DNA from: an uncultured Clostridium sp.
GTDB taxonomy: Bacteria; Bacillota; Clostridia; Peptostreptococcales; Peptostreptococcaceae
Length of the DNA: 36,747 nucleotides
Direction of reading: 5' to 3'
Assembly (NCBI GenBank): GCA_900539645.1
Contig: UQCY01000004.1
Span: 1-36,747, forward strand
Below are positions 28,544-36,446 of this stretch, in pieces. How positions within the stretch are numbered: the stretch's first letter is position 1; each line of letters begins with the position of its first letter. Both the position numbers and the translations under genes were made by a program. The notes under the pieces were generated by a model, which saw nothing but the letters and a program-made list of their open reading frames with translations, was not told the DNA's origin and ran no database searches.

Positions 28544-28963
28544 ATGGAAAAGAAATTTATAAACACATCATTTTTATATGCAATACTTGCTATGATAGGA
28601 GGAGTATTCTACAGAGAGTTTGCAAAGTTTAATCAATTTGTTGGTGTAACAACGCTTGGAAAAGTACATGTACATTTATTTGTGCTTGGTATGATATTCT
28701 TCTTAGTGGTTGCACTTTTAGAAAAACAGTATAAAATTTCAGAAGATAAAAGAATAAATAAATTCTTTATTATATACAACGTGGGCTTAATAGGAATGGT
28801 AATTATGCTTTTAGTTAGAGGGATAACACAGGTTAAGTATATGGCTCTTACTACAGCGATGAACGCATCTATTTCTGGAATCGCAGGACTTGCTCATATA
28901 GTTATGGCAATAGGAATAATACTTTTCTTTATGATTCTTAGAAAAGCAGCAGATGCAAAATAG
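28544..28963 (+). CDS. DUF2871 family membrane protein
   Basis: A 139-residue protein with four predicted membrane helices (about residues 8-25, 40-62, 75-95 and 112-133). The segment LGKVHVHLFVLGMIFFLVVALLE with its His residues, and the start NTSFLYAILAMIGGVFYREF, match the DUF2871 family as I know it. The family is related by fold to heme-copper oxidase/NnrS-like four-helix units, but its function is unknown. Heme or metal binding by the conserved His is only a guess. The ribosome site lies inside the structured leader, with nine bases between GGAGG and ATG. It follows groEL but should be regulated separately. Confidence 0.8.
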   Translation: MEKKFINTSFLYAILAMIGGVFYREFAKFNQFVGVTTLGKVHVHLFVLGMIFFLVVALLEKQYKISEDKRINKFFIIYNVGLIGMVIMLLVRGITQVKYMALTTAMNASISGIAGLAHIVMAIGIILFFMILRKAADAK

Positions 28964-28983
28964 TAAAAATTAAAAATGTTTAT

Positions 28984-29041
28984 AAAAGATATTGGTCGAT
29001 TTTATATTTAACAACTTAAAATTTGATTGATATCTTTTTTT
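28984..29041 (+). terminator. Terminator after the DUF2871 gene
   Basis: AAAAGATAT (28984-28992) pairs with ATATCTTTT (from 29030) with an inner ATTTTA/TAAAAT pair, and a T run follows. The loop is long. Confidence 0.6.
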
Positions 29042-29096
29042 ATGAATAAAATATGAATTATTTATGAAATAAAGTTAAAAGATATAAGTACATAGG

Positions 29097-29170
29097 TTGA
29101 CAATTTAATGATAAATCTTTTAATTGTTGGTAAATTAAAGTATAATAGATATATTATAATAGTTAACTAT
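29097..29170 (+). promoter_or_regulatory. guaA promoter region with palindrome at the start site
   Basis: TTGACA (29097-29102) and several TATAAT boxes (29141-29146, 29155-29160) are present, but their exact pairing is unclear. The 12-bp palindrome ATAGTTAACTAT (29159-29170) directly overlaps the last -10 and could be an operator. I see no purine riboswitch. Confidence 0.4.
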
Positions 29171-29211
29171 GCAAAAAAATAAAAATTTATATAAAGAAGG
29201 AGAGAAAATTG

Positions 29212-30750
29212 ATGAAACATGAATTAGTGCTAGTCATAGACTTCGGTGGTCAGTACAACCAGCTGATAGCTAGAAGAGTAAGAGATAACAACGTGTACTG
29301 TGAAATACTTCCATGCACAACTGATATCGAAAAAATAAAAGCTAAAAACCCAATAGGGATAATATTCACAGGTGGACCTAACAGTGCATACTTACCAGAT
29401 TCACCAACTATATCTACTGAAATATTTGAATTAGGTGTACCAGTTTTAGGTATATGCTACGGAGATCAGTTAATAGCACATCTTTTAGGCGGAAAAGTTG
29501 AAAAAGGTGGAAAACAGCAGAAAGAATACGGAAAAACAGAAATAACTTACAAAGAATCTGCTTTATTCGAAGGAATAAACACTAACTCAGTATGGATGAG
29601 TCACACTGACTACATATCTGAATTACCAACAGGATTTGAAGTAATAGCATACACAGCTGATTGTCCAATAGCTGCAATGCAGAATGTTGAAAGAAATATA
29701 TATGGAGTACAGTTCCATCCAGAAGTTGAACATTGTTTAGACGGAGATAAAGTTTTAAGAAACTTCTTATACAATATATGTAAAGTTAAAGGTGACTGGA
29801 CAACAGATTCTTTCATAGAAGATAAAATAAAAGAAATAAAAGAAAAAGTTGGAGATAGAAAAGCTCTTTGCGGATTAAGTGGTGGAGTTGACTCATCTGT
29901 TGCAGCTGTATTAATGCACAGAGCTATAGGTGATAACCTAACTTGTGTATTCGTTGACCATGGTCTACTTAGAAAAGATGAAGGTGACGATGTAGAAAGA
30001 ATATTCAGAGATAAATTTGATATGAATCTAGTTAGAGTTAATGCGGAAGATAGATTCTTATCTAAATTAAAAGGTGTTACAGAACCTGAAAGAAAAAGAA
30101 AAATAATAGGTGAAGAATTTATAAGAGTATTTGAAGAAGAATCTGAAAAATTAGGCAAAATGGACTTCTTAGTACAGGGAACAATATATCCAGACGTTAT
30201 AGAAAGTGGACACGGAAACGGAGCAGCCACTATAAAATCTCACCACAACGTTGGTGGACTTCCTGAAGATGTTGATTTCCAGGAAATAATAGAACCATTA
30301 AGAGAATTATTTAAAGATGAAGTTAGAAAAATAGGTTTAGAACTAGGAATAGATGAAGATTTAATATTTAGACATCCATTCCCAGGACCAGGTCTTGGAA
30401 TAAGAGTTATCGGTGAAGTTACAAAAGAAAAATGTGACATATTAAGAGAAGCCGATGCTATATACATGGAAGAATTAAAGAAAGCTGGATTATACAAAGA
30501 AATATGGCAGGCATTTGCTACACTTCCAGATGTTAAAACTGTTGGTGTTATGGGAGATGAAAGAACTTATGCATATCTTGTAGGTATAAGAGCTGTTAGT
30601 TCTTCAGATGGTATGACTTCAGATTGGTACAAAATGCCTTACGATGTATTAGAAAAAATATCTAATAGAATAGTAAATGAAGTTGAAGGTGCAAACAGAG
30701 TTGTATATGACATAACTTCAAAACCACCAGGAACAATAGAATGGGAATAA
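29212..30750 (+). CDS. guaA: GMP synthase (glutamine-hydrolysing), full length
   Basis: Converts XMP to GMP using ATP and glutamine. The 512-residue length is normal. The N-terminal class I glutaminase has [15 protein letters not shown] with the nucleophile Cys near residue 85 and the His-Glu pair in QFHPEVEH. The ATP-pyrophosphatase loop is [11 protein letters not shown], and the C-terminal dimerisation domain ends in [14 protein letters not shown] 29212 is preferred to the TTG three bases earlier; AAGGAG lies about nine bases upstream. A second, glutaminase-deficient copy lies at 32345. Codon use is that of a core, well-expressed gene. Confidence 0.98.
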   Translation: MKHELVLVIDFGGQYNQLIARRVRDNNVYCEILPCTTDIEKIKAKNPIGIIFTGGPNSAYLPDSPTISTEIFELGVPVLGICYGDQLIAHLLGGKVEKGGKQQKEYGKTEITYKESALFEGINTNSVWMSHTDYISELPTGFEVIAYTADCPIAAMQNVERNIYGVQFHPEVEHCLDGDKVLRNFLYNICKVKGDWTTDSFIEDKIKEIKEKVGDRKALCGLSGGVDSSVAAVLMHRAIGDNLTCVFVDHGLLRKDEGDDVERIFRDKFDMNLVRVNAEDRFLSKLKGVTEPERKRKIIGEEFIRVFEEESEKLGKMDFLVQGTIYPDVIESGHGNGAATIKSHHNVGGLPEDVDFQEIIEPLRELFKDEVRKIGLELGIDEDLIFRHPFPGPGLGIRVIGEVTKEKCDILREADAIYMEELKKAGLYKEIWQAFATLPDVKTVGVMGDERTYAYLVGIRAVSSSDGMTSDWYKMPYDVLEKISNRIVNEVEGANRVVYDITSKPPGTIEWE

Positions 30751-30799
30751 GATAAAATTGAAATTTAAATGCTTTAGATAATAAAAAGTGTGTTAGATG
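30748..30799 (+). repeat. Left copy of diverged direct repeat after guaA
   Basis: About 52 bases starting at the guaA stop (TAAGATAAAA ... AAAAAGTGTG ... ATG). It aligns with 32138-32190 with about eight differences including one gap. The repeat includes the first arm of the downstream terminator. The foreign-looking reductase gene lies between the copies. Confidence 0.75.
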
Positions 30800-30834
30800 T
30801 ATTTAGACAATATTTACATTTAGCACACTTTTTT
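30783..30834 (+). terminator. Terminator of full-length guaA
   Basis: AAAAAGTGTG at 30783-30792 and CACACTTTTT at 30824-30833, with further pairing of ATGTA and TACAT inside, then a T run. Confidence 0.82.
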
Positions 30835-30952
30835 ATTTTACAATTATAAGAGGAGTGTATTTTTAACTCTCTTAAAAATAAAAAAGGAATTTTTTAATAA
30901 ATTATGTATAATAAAAGAAGAGGTTCTTCATAATATAAGGGGGAAGAGTGTT

Positions 30953-32068
30953 ATGGAAAATAGAAAATTTGAAAAATTAGACGTAGAAGCTTCATTATTA
31001 GGATTTGGCTGTATGAGATTTCCATTAGATCAAGATGGACATATTGAAGAAAAAGAAGTTGAAAAGATGATTGATTTAGCGATTGAATCAGGAGTTACTT
31101 ATATTGATACAGCTTATCCTTATCATGATGGCGATAGTGAACCATTTGTTGGAAGAGTTTTAAAAAAATATCCTCGTGAAAGTTTTAAACTTGCAACAAA
31201 ATTACCAATCTGGAATATTAATAGTCAACAAGAAGCAATTGAAATATTTGATTCACAATTAAAGCGATTAGATATTGAATATGTTGATTTCTATCTATTA
31301 CATGCACTAGATGCTGATAAATGGAAAAAAGTAAAAGAATATCATATTATTGAAATGTGTGAGGAACTAAGAAAACAAGGGAAGATAAAATATTTAGGAT
31401 TTAGTTTTCATGATGAATTTAATGTATTTGAAGAAATTATAAAATATCACTCTTGGGATTTCTGTCAGTTACAATTAAACTATATGGATATGGAAATTCA
31501 AGCAGGACAAAGAGGTGTTGATCTTGCTAATGAATTAGATATTCCGCTAGTTGTTATGGAGCCTATTAAAGGAGGTTCATTGGCTAAATTACCTGAAGAT
31601 GTTACAAAAATATTTAAAGACTACAATGCTGAAGCAACATTAGCTTCTTGGGCATTGCGTTATGTTGGAACATTACCTGGTGTAAAAGTGATTTTAAGTG
31701 GTATGTCTACACTTGCTCAAGTGGAAGATAATCTAAAAACATTTAATAATTATAAAAATTTATCTAAAGAAGAATTGACTATTGTAAATAAAGTTGCAGA
31801 TACTTTACATTCACGTACAAAAAATGGTTGTACAGGATGTGAATATTGTATGCCTTGTCCATTTGGTGTAAATATCCCAGCAAATTTCAAATATTGGAAC
31901 AATGCTTCTATCTATGATGATAAAGATGGCTTTAAGGCGCAATATGCAAAGATGTCTGATGATGCAAAAGCAAGCCATTGTAAAGAATGTGGTGCTTGTG
32001 AAAAGATGTGTCCGCAACAATTATTAATTAGAGAAGATTTAAAGAGAGTTGCTAAATATTTTGAATAA
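30953..32068 (+). CDS. Aldo/keto reductase with C-terminal 2[4Fe-4S] ferredoxin-like domain
   Basis: A 371-residue fusion of an aldo/keto reductase barrel and an iron-sulfur tail. The AKR catalytic residues are visible: Asp and Tyr in YIDTAYPY, Lys in KLATKLP, and His in YLLHALD. Near the C-terminus two Cys clusters, CTGCEYCMPC and CKECGACEKMC, should bind two [4Fe-4S] clusters. The likely role is an oxidoreductase that exchanges electrons with ferredoxin or flavodoxin; the substrate is unknown. Codon use differs sharply from the flanking genes: 11 or so of 12 Gln codons are CAA, and Ile is mostly ATT. It lies between two diverged copies of a guaA-terminator sequence. AAGGGGGAAG precedes the ATG. 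Confidence 0.92.
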   Translation: MENRKFEKLDVEASLLGFGCMRFPLDQDGHIEEKEVEKMIDLAIESGVTYIDTAYPYHDGDSEPFVGRVLKKYPRESFKLATKLPIWNINSQQEAIEIFDSQLKRLDIEYVDFYLLHALDADKWKKVKEYHIIEMCEELRKQGKIKYLGFSFHDEFNVFEEIIKYHSWDFCQLQLNYMDMEIQAGQRGVDLANELDIPLVVMEPIKGGSLAKLPEDVTKIFKDYNAEATLASWALRYVGTLPGVKVILSGMSTLAQVEDNLKTFNNYKNLSKEELTIVNKVADTLHSRTKNGCTGCEYCMPCPFGVNIPANFKYWNNASIYDDKDGFKAQYAKMSDDAKASHCKECGACEKMCPQQLLIREDLKRVAKYFE

Positions 32069-32137
32069 ATTGACAAGTGGAGCCTCTTGTTTCTGATGAG
32101 AGCAGTTATAAAAACTGATTGTTCTTGTCTAGTGATA

Positions 32138-32190
32138 TAAGATAAAAATTGAACTTTAAACCTTTTAGACAATAAAAAGTGTGCTAAATG
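32138..32190 (+). repeat. Right copy of diverged direct repeat after the reductase
   Basis: Matches 30748-30799 at about 85 percent by eye, including TAAGATAAAA and AATAAAAAGTGTG. It lies 69 bases after the reductase stop and leads into that gene's terminator. Confidence 0.75.
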
Positions 32191-32224
32191 CCGAATGAAA
32201 TTTGGTATATAGTACACTTTTTTT
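32174..32224 (+). terminator. Terminator of the reductase gene
   Basis: AAAAAGTGTG pairs with the ACACTTTTTTT side, with CTAAATGCC against GGTATATAG inside, then seven T residues. Its first arm is nearly the same as in the guaA terminator at 30783. Confidence 0.78.
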
Positions 32225-32266
32225 CGTGAAATTTTATAATTTTATCGTAAGAAATGCATATTTTTA

Positions 32267-32295
32267 TTGTATGTCAACAAAAAATGAGATACAAT
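32267..32295 (+). promoter_or_regulatory. Promoter of the second guaA
   Basis: TTGTAT (32267-32272) and TACAAT (32290-32295) are 17 bases apart, about 50 bases before the start codon. Confidence 0.6.
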
Positions 32296-32344
32296 TTAAT
32301 TATAAAATTATATTAGATTAATAAGAAAAGGATGATGTTGAGCT

Positions 32345-33637
32345 ATGAAACAAGATATGATCGCTATTTTAGACTTAGGTAGCACAAAAAACACAAACTT
32401 AGCTAGAGCTATACGTGATTTAGGTGTATACAGTGAAATATACCCTCACGATATAACTGCTGAGGAAATAAAAGAATTAAAAAATTTAAAAGGTATTGTT
32501 CTATTTGGAGGGGAAAATAGAATAGTAGATGGAGAAGCAGTAGAAATCAATGAAGAATTATACACATTAGGATTCCCAATGGTTTCAATAGACCACCCAA
32601 CTTCAAAATGTGAAACAAAATTCGATGAAATGCCAGATGAAGAAACTTTAAAAGCATTTGTTTTCGATACTTGTAAAGCAGAAGCTAACTGGAACGTTAA
32701 AAACTTTATAGAAGACCAGGTAGAATTAATAAGAAACCAGGTTGGAGATAAAAAAGTACTACTTGCTTTATCAGGTGGTGTTGACAGTTCTGTTGTTGCA
32801 GCACTTTTAATAAAAGCAATAGGAAAACAGTTAGTATGTGTTCACGTTAACCACGGTTTAATGCGTAAAGGTGAATCTGAAAGTGTTGTTGAAATATTTA
32901 AAAACCAGATGGATGCGAACCTTATCTATGTAGATGCAGAAGAAAGATTCTTAGGAAAACTTGAAGGTGTAGCAGATCCTGAAGAAAAGAGAAAAATAAT
33001 AGGAGCTGAATTCATAAGAGTATTTGAAGAAGAAGCTCGTAAATTAGAAGGAATAGATTTCCTAGCACAGGGTACTATATACCCTGACATAGTAGAAAGT
33101 GGAACAAAAACAGCTAAAGTTGTTAAATCTCATCACAACGTTGGTGGATTACCAGAAGATTTAGGATTCGAATTAGTTGAACCACTATACTACTTATTCA
33201 AAGATGAAGTTCGTGCTTGTGGTGTAGAATTAGGACTACCTCACGATATGGTATACAGACAGCCATTCCCAGGACCAGGTCTTGGAGTTAGATGCCTTGG
33301 AGCTATAACAAAAGACAGATTAGAAGCTGTTCGTGAATCAGATGCAATACTTAGAGAAGAATTTGCAAATGCTGGATTAGACAAAACTGTATGGCAGTAC
33401 TTTACAGCTGTTCCTGATTTCAAATCAGTTGGTGTAAGAGATAACGCAAGAAGCTTTGAATACCCAGTAATAATCCGTGCCGTAAACACTGTAGATGCTA
33501 TGACAGCTACAATAGAGCACATAGATTGGGCTATATTAGACAAGATAACTAATAGAATACTTAAAGAAGTTAAAAACGTTAACCGTGTTTGCTACGATTT
33601 AAGTCCAAAACCAAGTGCAACAATAGAATGGGAATAA
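32345..33637 (+). CDS. GuaA paralogue with truncated, inactive glutaminase domain
   Basis: A 430-residue relative of GMP synthase. The N-terminal glutaminase is reduced to about 110 residues: where full GuaA has GICYG it reads FPMVSIDHP, and no HPE follows, so both the nucleophile Cys and the His-Glu pair are gone. The synthetase half is intact: [15 protein letters not shown]-loop, [44 protein letters not shown], and the end PKPSATIEWE. It could be ammonia-dependent, use a separate glutaminase, or make a different product. Codons are mostly native (CAG for Gln) with extra CGT for Arg, so this is an established gene, not decay. The ribosome site AAAAGGATG is weak and distant. Confidence 0.9.
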   Translation: MKQDMIAILDLGSTKNTNLARAIRDLGVYSEIYPHDITAEEIKELKNLKGIVLFGGENRIVDGEAVEINEELYTLGFPMVSIDHPTSKCETKFDEMPDEETLKAFVFDTCKAEANWNVKNFIEDQVELIRNQVGDKKVLLALSGGVDSSVVAALLIKAIGKQLVCVHVNHGLMRKGESESVVEIFKNQMDANLIYVDAEERFLGKLEGVADPEEKRKIIGAEFIRVFEEEARKLEGIDFLAQGTIYPDIVESGTKTAKVVKSHHNVGGLPEDLGFELVEPLYYLFKDEVRACGVELGLPHDMVYRQPFPGPGLGVRCLGAITKDRLEAVRESDAILREEFANAGLDKTVWQYFTAVPDFKSVGVRDNARSFEYPVIIRAVNTVDAMTATIEHIDWAILDKITNRILKEVKNVNRVCYDLSPKPSATIEWE

Positions 33638-33656
33638 GATTAATATAAGAATTATA

Positions 33657-33694
33657 GAGATGTCGCAGGTTTTCTTGTGTACATCTCTTTTTTT
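33657..33694 (+). terminator. Terminator of the second guaA
   Basis: GAGATGT (33657-33663) pairs with ACATCTC (33681-33687), followed by seven T residues. Confidence 0.82.
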
Positions 33695-33715
33695 AGTTTA
33701 TTTATATCTCAAAAG

Positions 33716-33775
33716 AGAAAGACATGGCAAATTTTTAAAGAAATCTTTAAGAAAATTTGCCATGTCTTTCTTTTT
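33716..33775. repeat. Long near-perfect inverted repeat
   Basis: The 20-base arm AGAAAGACATGGCAAATTTT (33716-33735) is perfectly complementary to 33752-33771. The stem continues as TAAAGA with TCTTTA across a two-base bulge. The loop is only two bases and T residues follow. It stands 20 bases beyond an already adequate terminator, so its purpose is unclear. Confidence 0.85.
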
Positions 33776-33874
33776 AGAAGAAATTAAATTAAAATAAAGA
33801 AGAGATGAATTAGGAAAATTCTGCTACATATCTATAATTATTATTAAAGAAAGAATTAGTAAGGAAAATTTAAA

Positions 33875-34153
33875 ATGGATGGGATAAAATTTAAGAAAGA
33901 AATATTAAACCAGATAAGAAGATATCTCAATGGAGAAATTACAAAAGAAGAATACTATGATATAGCAGAGCCTTTTTATAGTAAGTACGCTAATTGCTGT
34001 AATGATGAAATATTTAAAAATAAATTTCTTGCTACTGTGATTGATGCATGCATTTATTATATTGATGAGCCAGGATTGACACCTGAAATAAAAGAAAAGG
34101 AATTTTATAAAGAACTAGATTATGTATACAAAGAATTAAAAAAATTAAAATAA
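33875..34153 (+). CDS. Small acidic helical protein of unknown function
   Basis: A 92-residue, all-helical-looking protein that starts DGIKFKKEILNQIRRYLNGE and ends YKELDYVYKELKKLK. It has no membrane segment, signal peptide or known catalytic motif. Two adjacent Cys (NCCND) lie near the middle. Its size and composition are like some immunity or antitoxin proteins, but no toxin partner is next to it, so I do not assign that role. AAGGAAAA precedes the ATG. It opens the accessory cluster that continues to 36446. Confidence 0.65.
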   Translation: MDGIKFKKEILNQIRRYLNGEITKEEYYDIAEPFYSKYANCCNDEIFKNKFLATVIDACIYYIDEPGLTPEIKEKEFYKELDYVYKELKKLK

Positions 34154-34249
34154 AAAATTGTCGGTATAAATGTCAGTTTAAATATCAGTATAATAAAAAA
34201 ATCGATCTAAATCTTGATAAAATATAGTTTCAATATTGGAGGAAAAGTT

Positions 34250-34771
34250 ATGATAAGAAAAGCAGTTGAGTCAGATATAAACGCAATAGCAGATACATAC
34301 AATGAACTTTTAACTTATGAGGAAAAACATGGAAGCAATTCAAATTGGAAATTAGGAGTATACCCAACAATAAAAGTTCCCCAGGAGAAGATTCCTACAG
34401 GAACTATGTATGTGCTTGAAGAAGAGGGAGAAATCTGTGCTAGTATGATTTTAAATCATTTTCAAGCTGAGGAATACAAAGAGATTGATTGGATTTATCT
34501 TGGAGAAGGGGAGGAAATTCTTGTTATTCATACTCTTTGCATACCACCACAGAAAGCTAGTAGTGGATACGGTCAGAAGATGGTCGATTATGCAAAAGAA
34601 TTTGCCAGAAAATTAGGATGCAAAGCAATAAGAATAGATACCTATGCACACAATGAGCCAGCAAAGAGTCTTTACAAGAAAAATGGATTTAGAATTGCTG
34701 GATATTATGAAAGTCTGTTAGAGGGATTGATAAAAGAAGAATTAGCATTTTTAGAGTATAAGATAAACTAA
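34250..34771 (+). CDS. GNAT family N-acetyltransferase
   Basis: A 173-residue acetyl-CoA-dependent acetyltransferase of unknown substrate. Motifs are EEILVIHTLCIPPQKASSGYGQKMVDYA (beta4 and the acetyl-CoA loop, with SSGYGQ in place of the usual RGxGxG) and the C-terminal AIRIDTYAHNEPAKSLYKKNGF. The start at ATG 34250 is chosen because GGAGG lies about eight bases upstream; an in-frame ATG at 34214 lacks a site. It is followed 36 bases later by the Mrr-like gene in the same direction. Confidence 0.88.
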   Translation: MIRKAVESDINAIADTYNELLTYEEKHGSNSNWKLGVYPTIKVPQEKIPTGTMYVLEEEGEICASMILNHFQAEEYKEIDWIYLGEGEEILVIHTLCIPPQKASSGYGQKMVDYAKEFARKLGCKAIRIDTYAHNEPAKSLYKKNGFRIAGYYESLLEGLIKEELAFLEYKIN

Positions 34772-34807
34772 TAAATAAAAATAAAGATAATTATGAGGAG
34801 AAATAAA

Positions 34808-35722
34808 ATGGATAAAATATTAAAAAATTGCTCTTCAGAAGGGAAGATAGCATATCTGATAAAACCAATACTTACAGTATTGCAGGAAGCTGGTGGTGTA
34901 TTAGATAGATCAGAAATAAAAAATAGAATATCTGATTTAGATGAACAAATTGCAGAGTTTGCGGAAGTAGTTAAAACTTCTAAGTCAACAGGAAATACGT
35001 ATAAAGAATTTAATTTTAAATTCAATTTTGCCATTAAGAATTTATATTTTTTAGAATATCTTAGATATAAAAAAGGAAATCCAACTATTACATTAACAGA
35101 AAAGGGATTAAATGTAGATATTGAGTCACTAAACGTAGAAAATATTATGATTAAATCAAAAGAGTTTTGGGATAAATCTAGTAAAAAAAATAAAAAAGGT
35201 TCTAATAAAATAAATGAAACAATAAATACTGAAATTGATAGCTCTATATCTGAAGATCAAATATTAAATGATTTTAAAGAAAAATTATTAAAAGCTATTG
35301 CCAATATGACGCCTAAGAAATTTGAGTCCTTTTCTCGTGCTTTATTGACAAAAATGGGAGTTGAATTTACTGAAAAAGGGATGCAAGTTAGTAATGATGG
35401 TGGCATAGATGGATATGGATACCATAGAGATATAGACGATTTTAGAACTACTAGAGTTGTTATTCAGTGTAAAAGGTATAATGCGGAACCAGTTACAGAG
35501 CCAGATATTAACCAATTTTTAGGAGCAATGAATAAATTTCAGGCAGATTATGGTGTATTTATAACTAATAGTAGATTTACTAATAATGCAAGAATAGCAT
35601 CTAGAGAGGGTTCACCAATAACTTTGATTGATGGAAATGACTTGGTAGAATTAGTTATAAGATATCAACTATATATAACACCTGTTACGACATATATACT
35701 AGATGATTTTTATGATGAATAG
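34808..35722 (+). CDS. Mrr-like restriction endonuclease
   Basis: A 304-residue protein with an N-terminal Mrr-type winged helix (about residues 10-110: IAYLIKPILTVLQEAGGVLDRSEI ... TITLTEKGL) and a C-terminal Mrr catalytic domain. The PD-(D/E)xK site is visible as GGIDGYG and, after a strand, VVIQCKRY. The region TPKKFESFSRALLTKMG precedes it, as in the family. Mrr enzymes are type IV restriction systems that cut modified DNA; whether this one does is inferred. ATG 34808 is chosen because GAGGAG lies just upstream, while an ATG at 34793 overlaps that site. A linker near residues 120-150 is Lys/Asn rich. The gene ends 10 bases before the ATPase gene. Confidence 0.88.
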   Translation: MDKILKNCSSEGKIAYLIKPILTVLQEAGGVLDRSEIKNRISDLDEQIAEFAEVVKTSKSTGNTYKEFNFKFNFAIKNLYFLEYLRYKKGNPTITLTEKGLNVDIESLNVENIMIKSKEFWDKSSKKNKKGSNKINETINTEIDSSISEDQILNDFKEKLLKAIANMTPKKFESFSRALLTKMGVEFTEKGMQVSNDGGIDGYGYHRDIDDFRTTRVVIQCKRYNAEPVTEPDINQFLGAMNKFQADYGVFITNSRFTNNARIASREGSPITLIDGNDLVELVIRYQLYITPVTTYILDDFYDE

Positions 35723-35732
35723 AGGAGAAAAT

Positions 35733-36446
35733 ATGAATAATCAATTTATCAGAGGAATTAAGTTTGAATGGGACAATATACCAGAAGATAGCTATCTTAG
35801 AAAAATTGAAGCTCTAAAAGACATTGAAGGTCTTGAATTTTCAAATCCAATCACATTCTTTGTAGGAGAAAATGGCACAGGGAAATCAACTCTGCTTGAA
35901 GCAATAGCTGTTTCTTGTGGATTTAATCCTGAGGGAGGAACGAAGAATTACTCATTTTCTACCCATGACACTCATTCAGAATTATGTGATGCGATAAGGA
36001 TTGTAAAAGGATTTAGAAAAGAAAAATACGGATATTTTCTAAGGGCAGAGAGCTTTTACAATGTTGCAACAATGGAAGAAGAATATGCAGATGATTTGCA
36101 TCCTTCTGCAAAATATCACGAAAGATCTCATGGAGAAAGCTTTTTAGCATTGGCTCAAAATAGCCTTAGACCAAATGGATTATACATATTTGACGAACCT
36201 GAGGCTGCACTATCACCACAAAGACAGTTGACATTGTTGATGGAGATACACAAATATGCAAAAGAAGGAGCACAATTCATAATAGTAACTCACTCACCTA
36301 TACTACTCGGAATACCAGATGCTGAAATATACAACTTTGATGATGGAAAAATACACAAATGTACCTATGAAGAAACAGAAAGCTACAAAATAACGGAAAT
36401 GTTCATAAACAACAGGGAAATACTACTAAAAAACTTACTAGACTAA
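35733..36446 (+). CDS. COG3910-like AAA/ABC-type ATPase
   Basis: A 237-residue soluble ATPase of the ABC/SMC-like predicted ATPase family. Walker A is FFVGENGTGKSTLLEA near residues 42-57, the signature-like HGESFLALAQN near 137, Walker B is GLYIFDEPEAALSP, and the switch His is in IIVTHSPILLG. No membrane or transporter partner is present. It begins 10 bases after the Mrr-like gene with AGAGGAG upstream, so the two are cotranscribed. A functional pair in DNA defence is possible, but this ATPase also occurs alone in many bacteria. ATG 35733 is chosen over in-frame ATGs at 35703-35717 that lie in the Mrr coding end. Confidence 0.85.
   Translation: MNNQFIRGIKFEWDNIPEDSYLRKIEALKDIEGLEFSNPITFFVGENGTGKSTLLEAIAVSCGFNPEGGTKNYSFSTHDTHSELCDAIRIVKGFRKEKYGYFLRAESFYNVATMEEEYADDLHPSAKYHERSHGESFLALAQNSLRPNGLYIFDEPEAALSPQRQLTLLMEIHKYAKEGAQFIIVTHSPILLGIPDAEIYNFDDGKIHKCTYEETESYKITEMFINNREILLKNLLD

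Noticed and set aside
29610..30230. Open frame of 206 codons on the minus strand inside guaA
   Set aside because: It mirrors conserved guaA codons; composition is that of an antisense shadow.
33875..34153. The 92-residue protein as an antitoxin or immunity protein
   Set aside because: No toxin gene lies beside it and no family motif is visible; the idea rests only on size.
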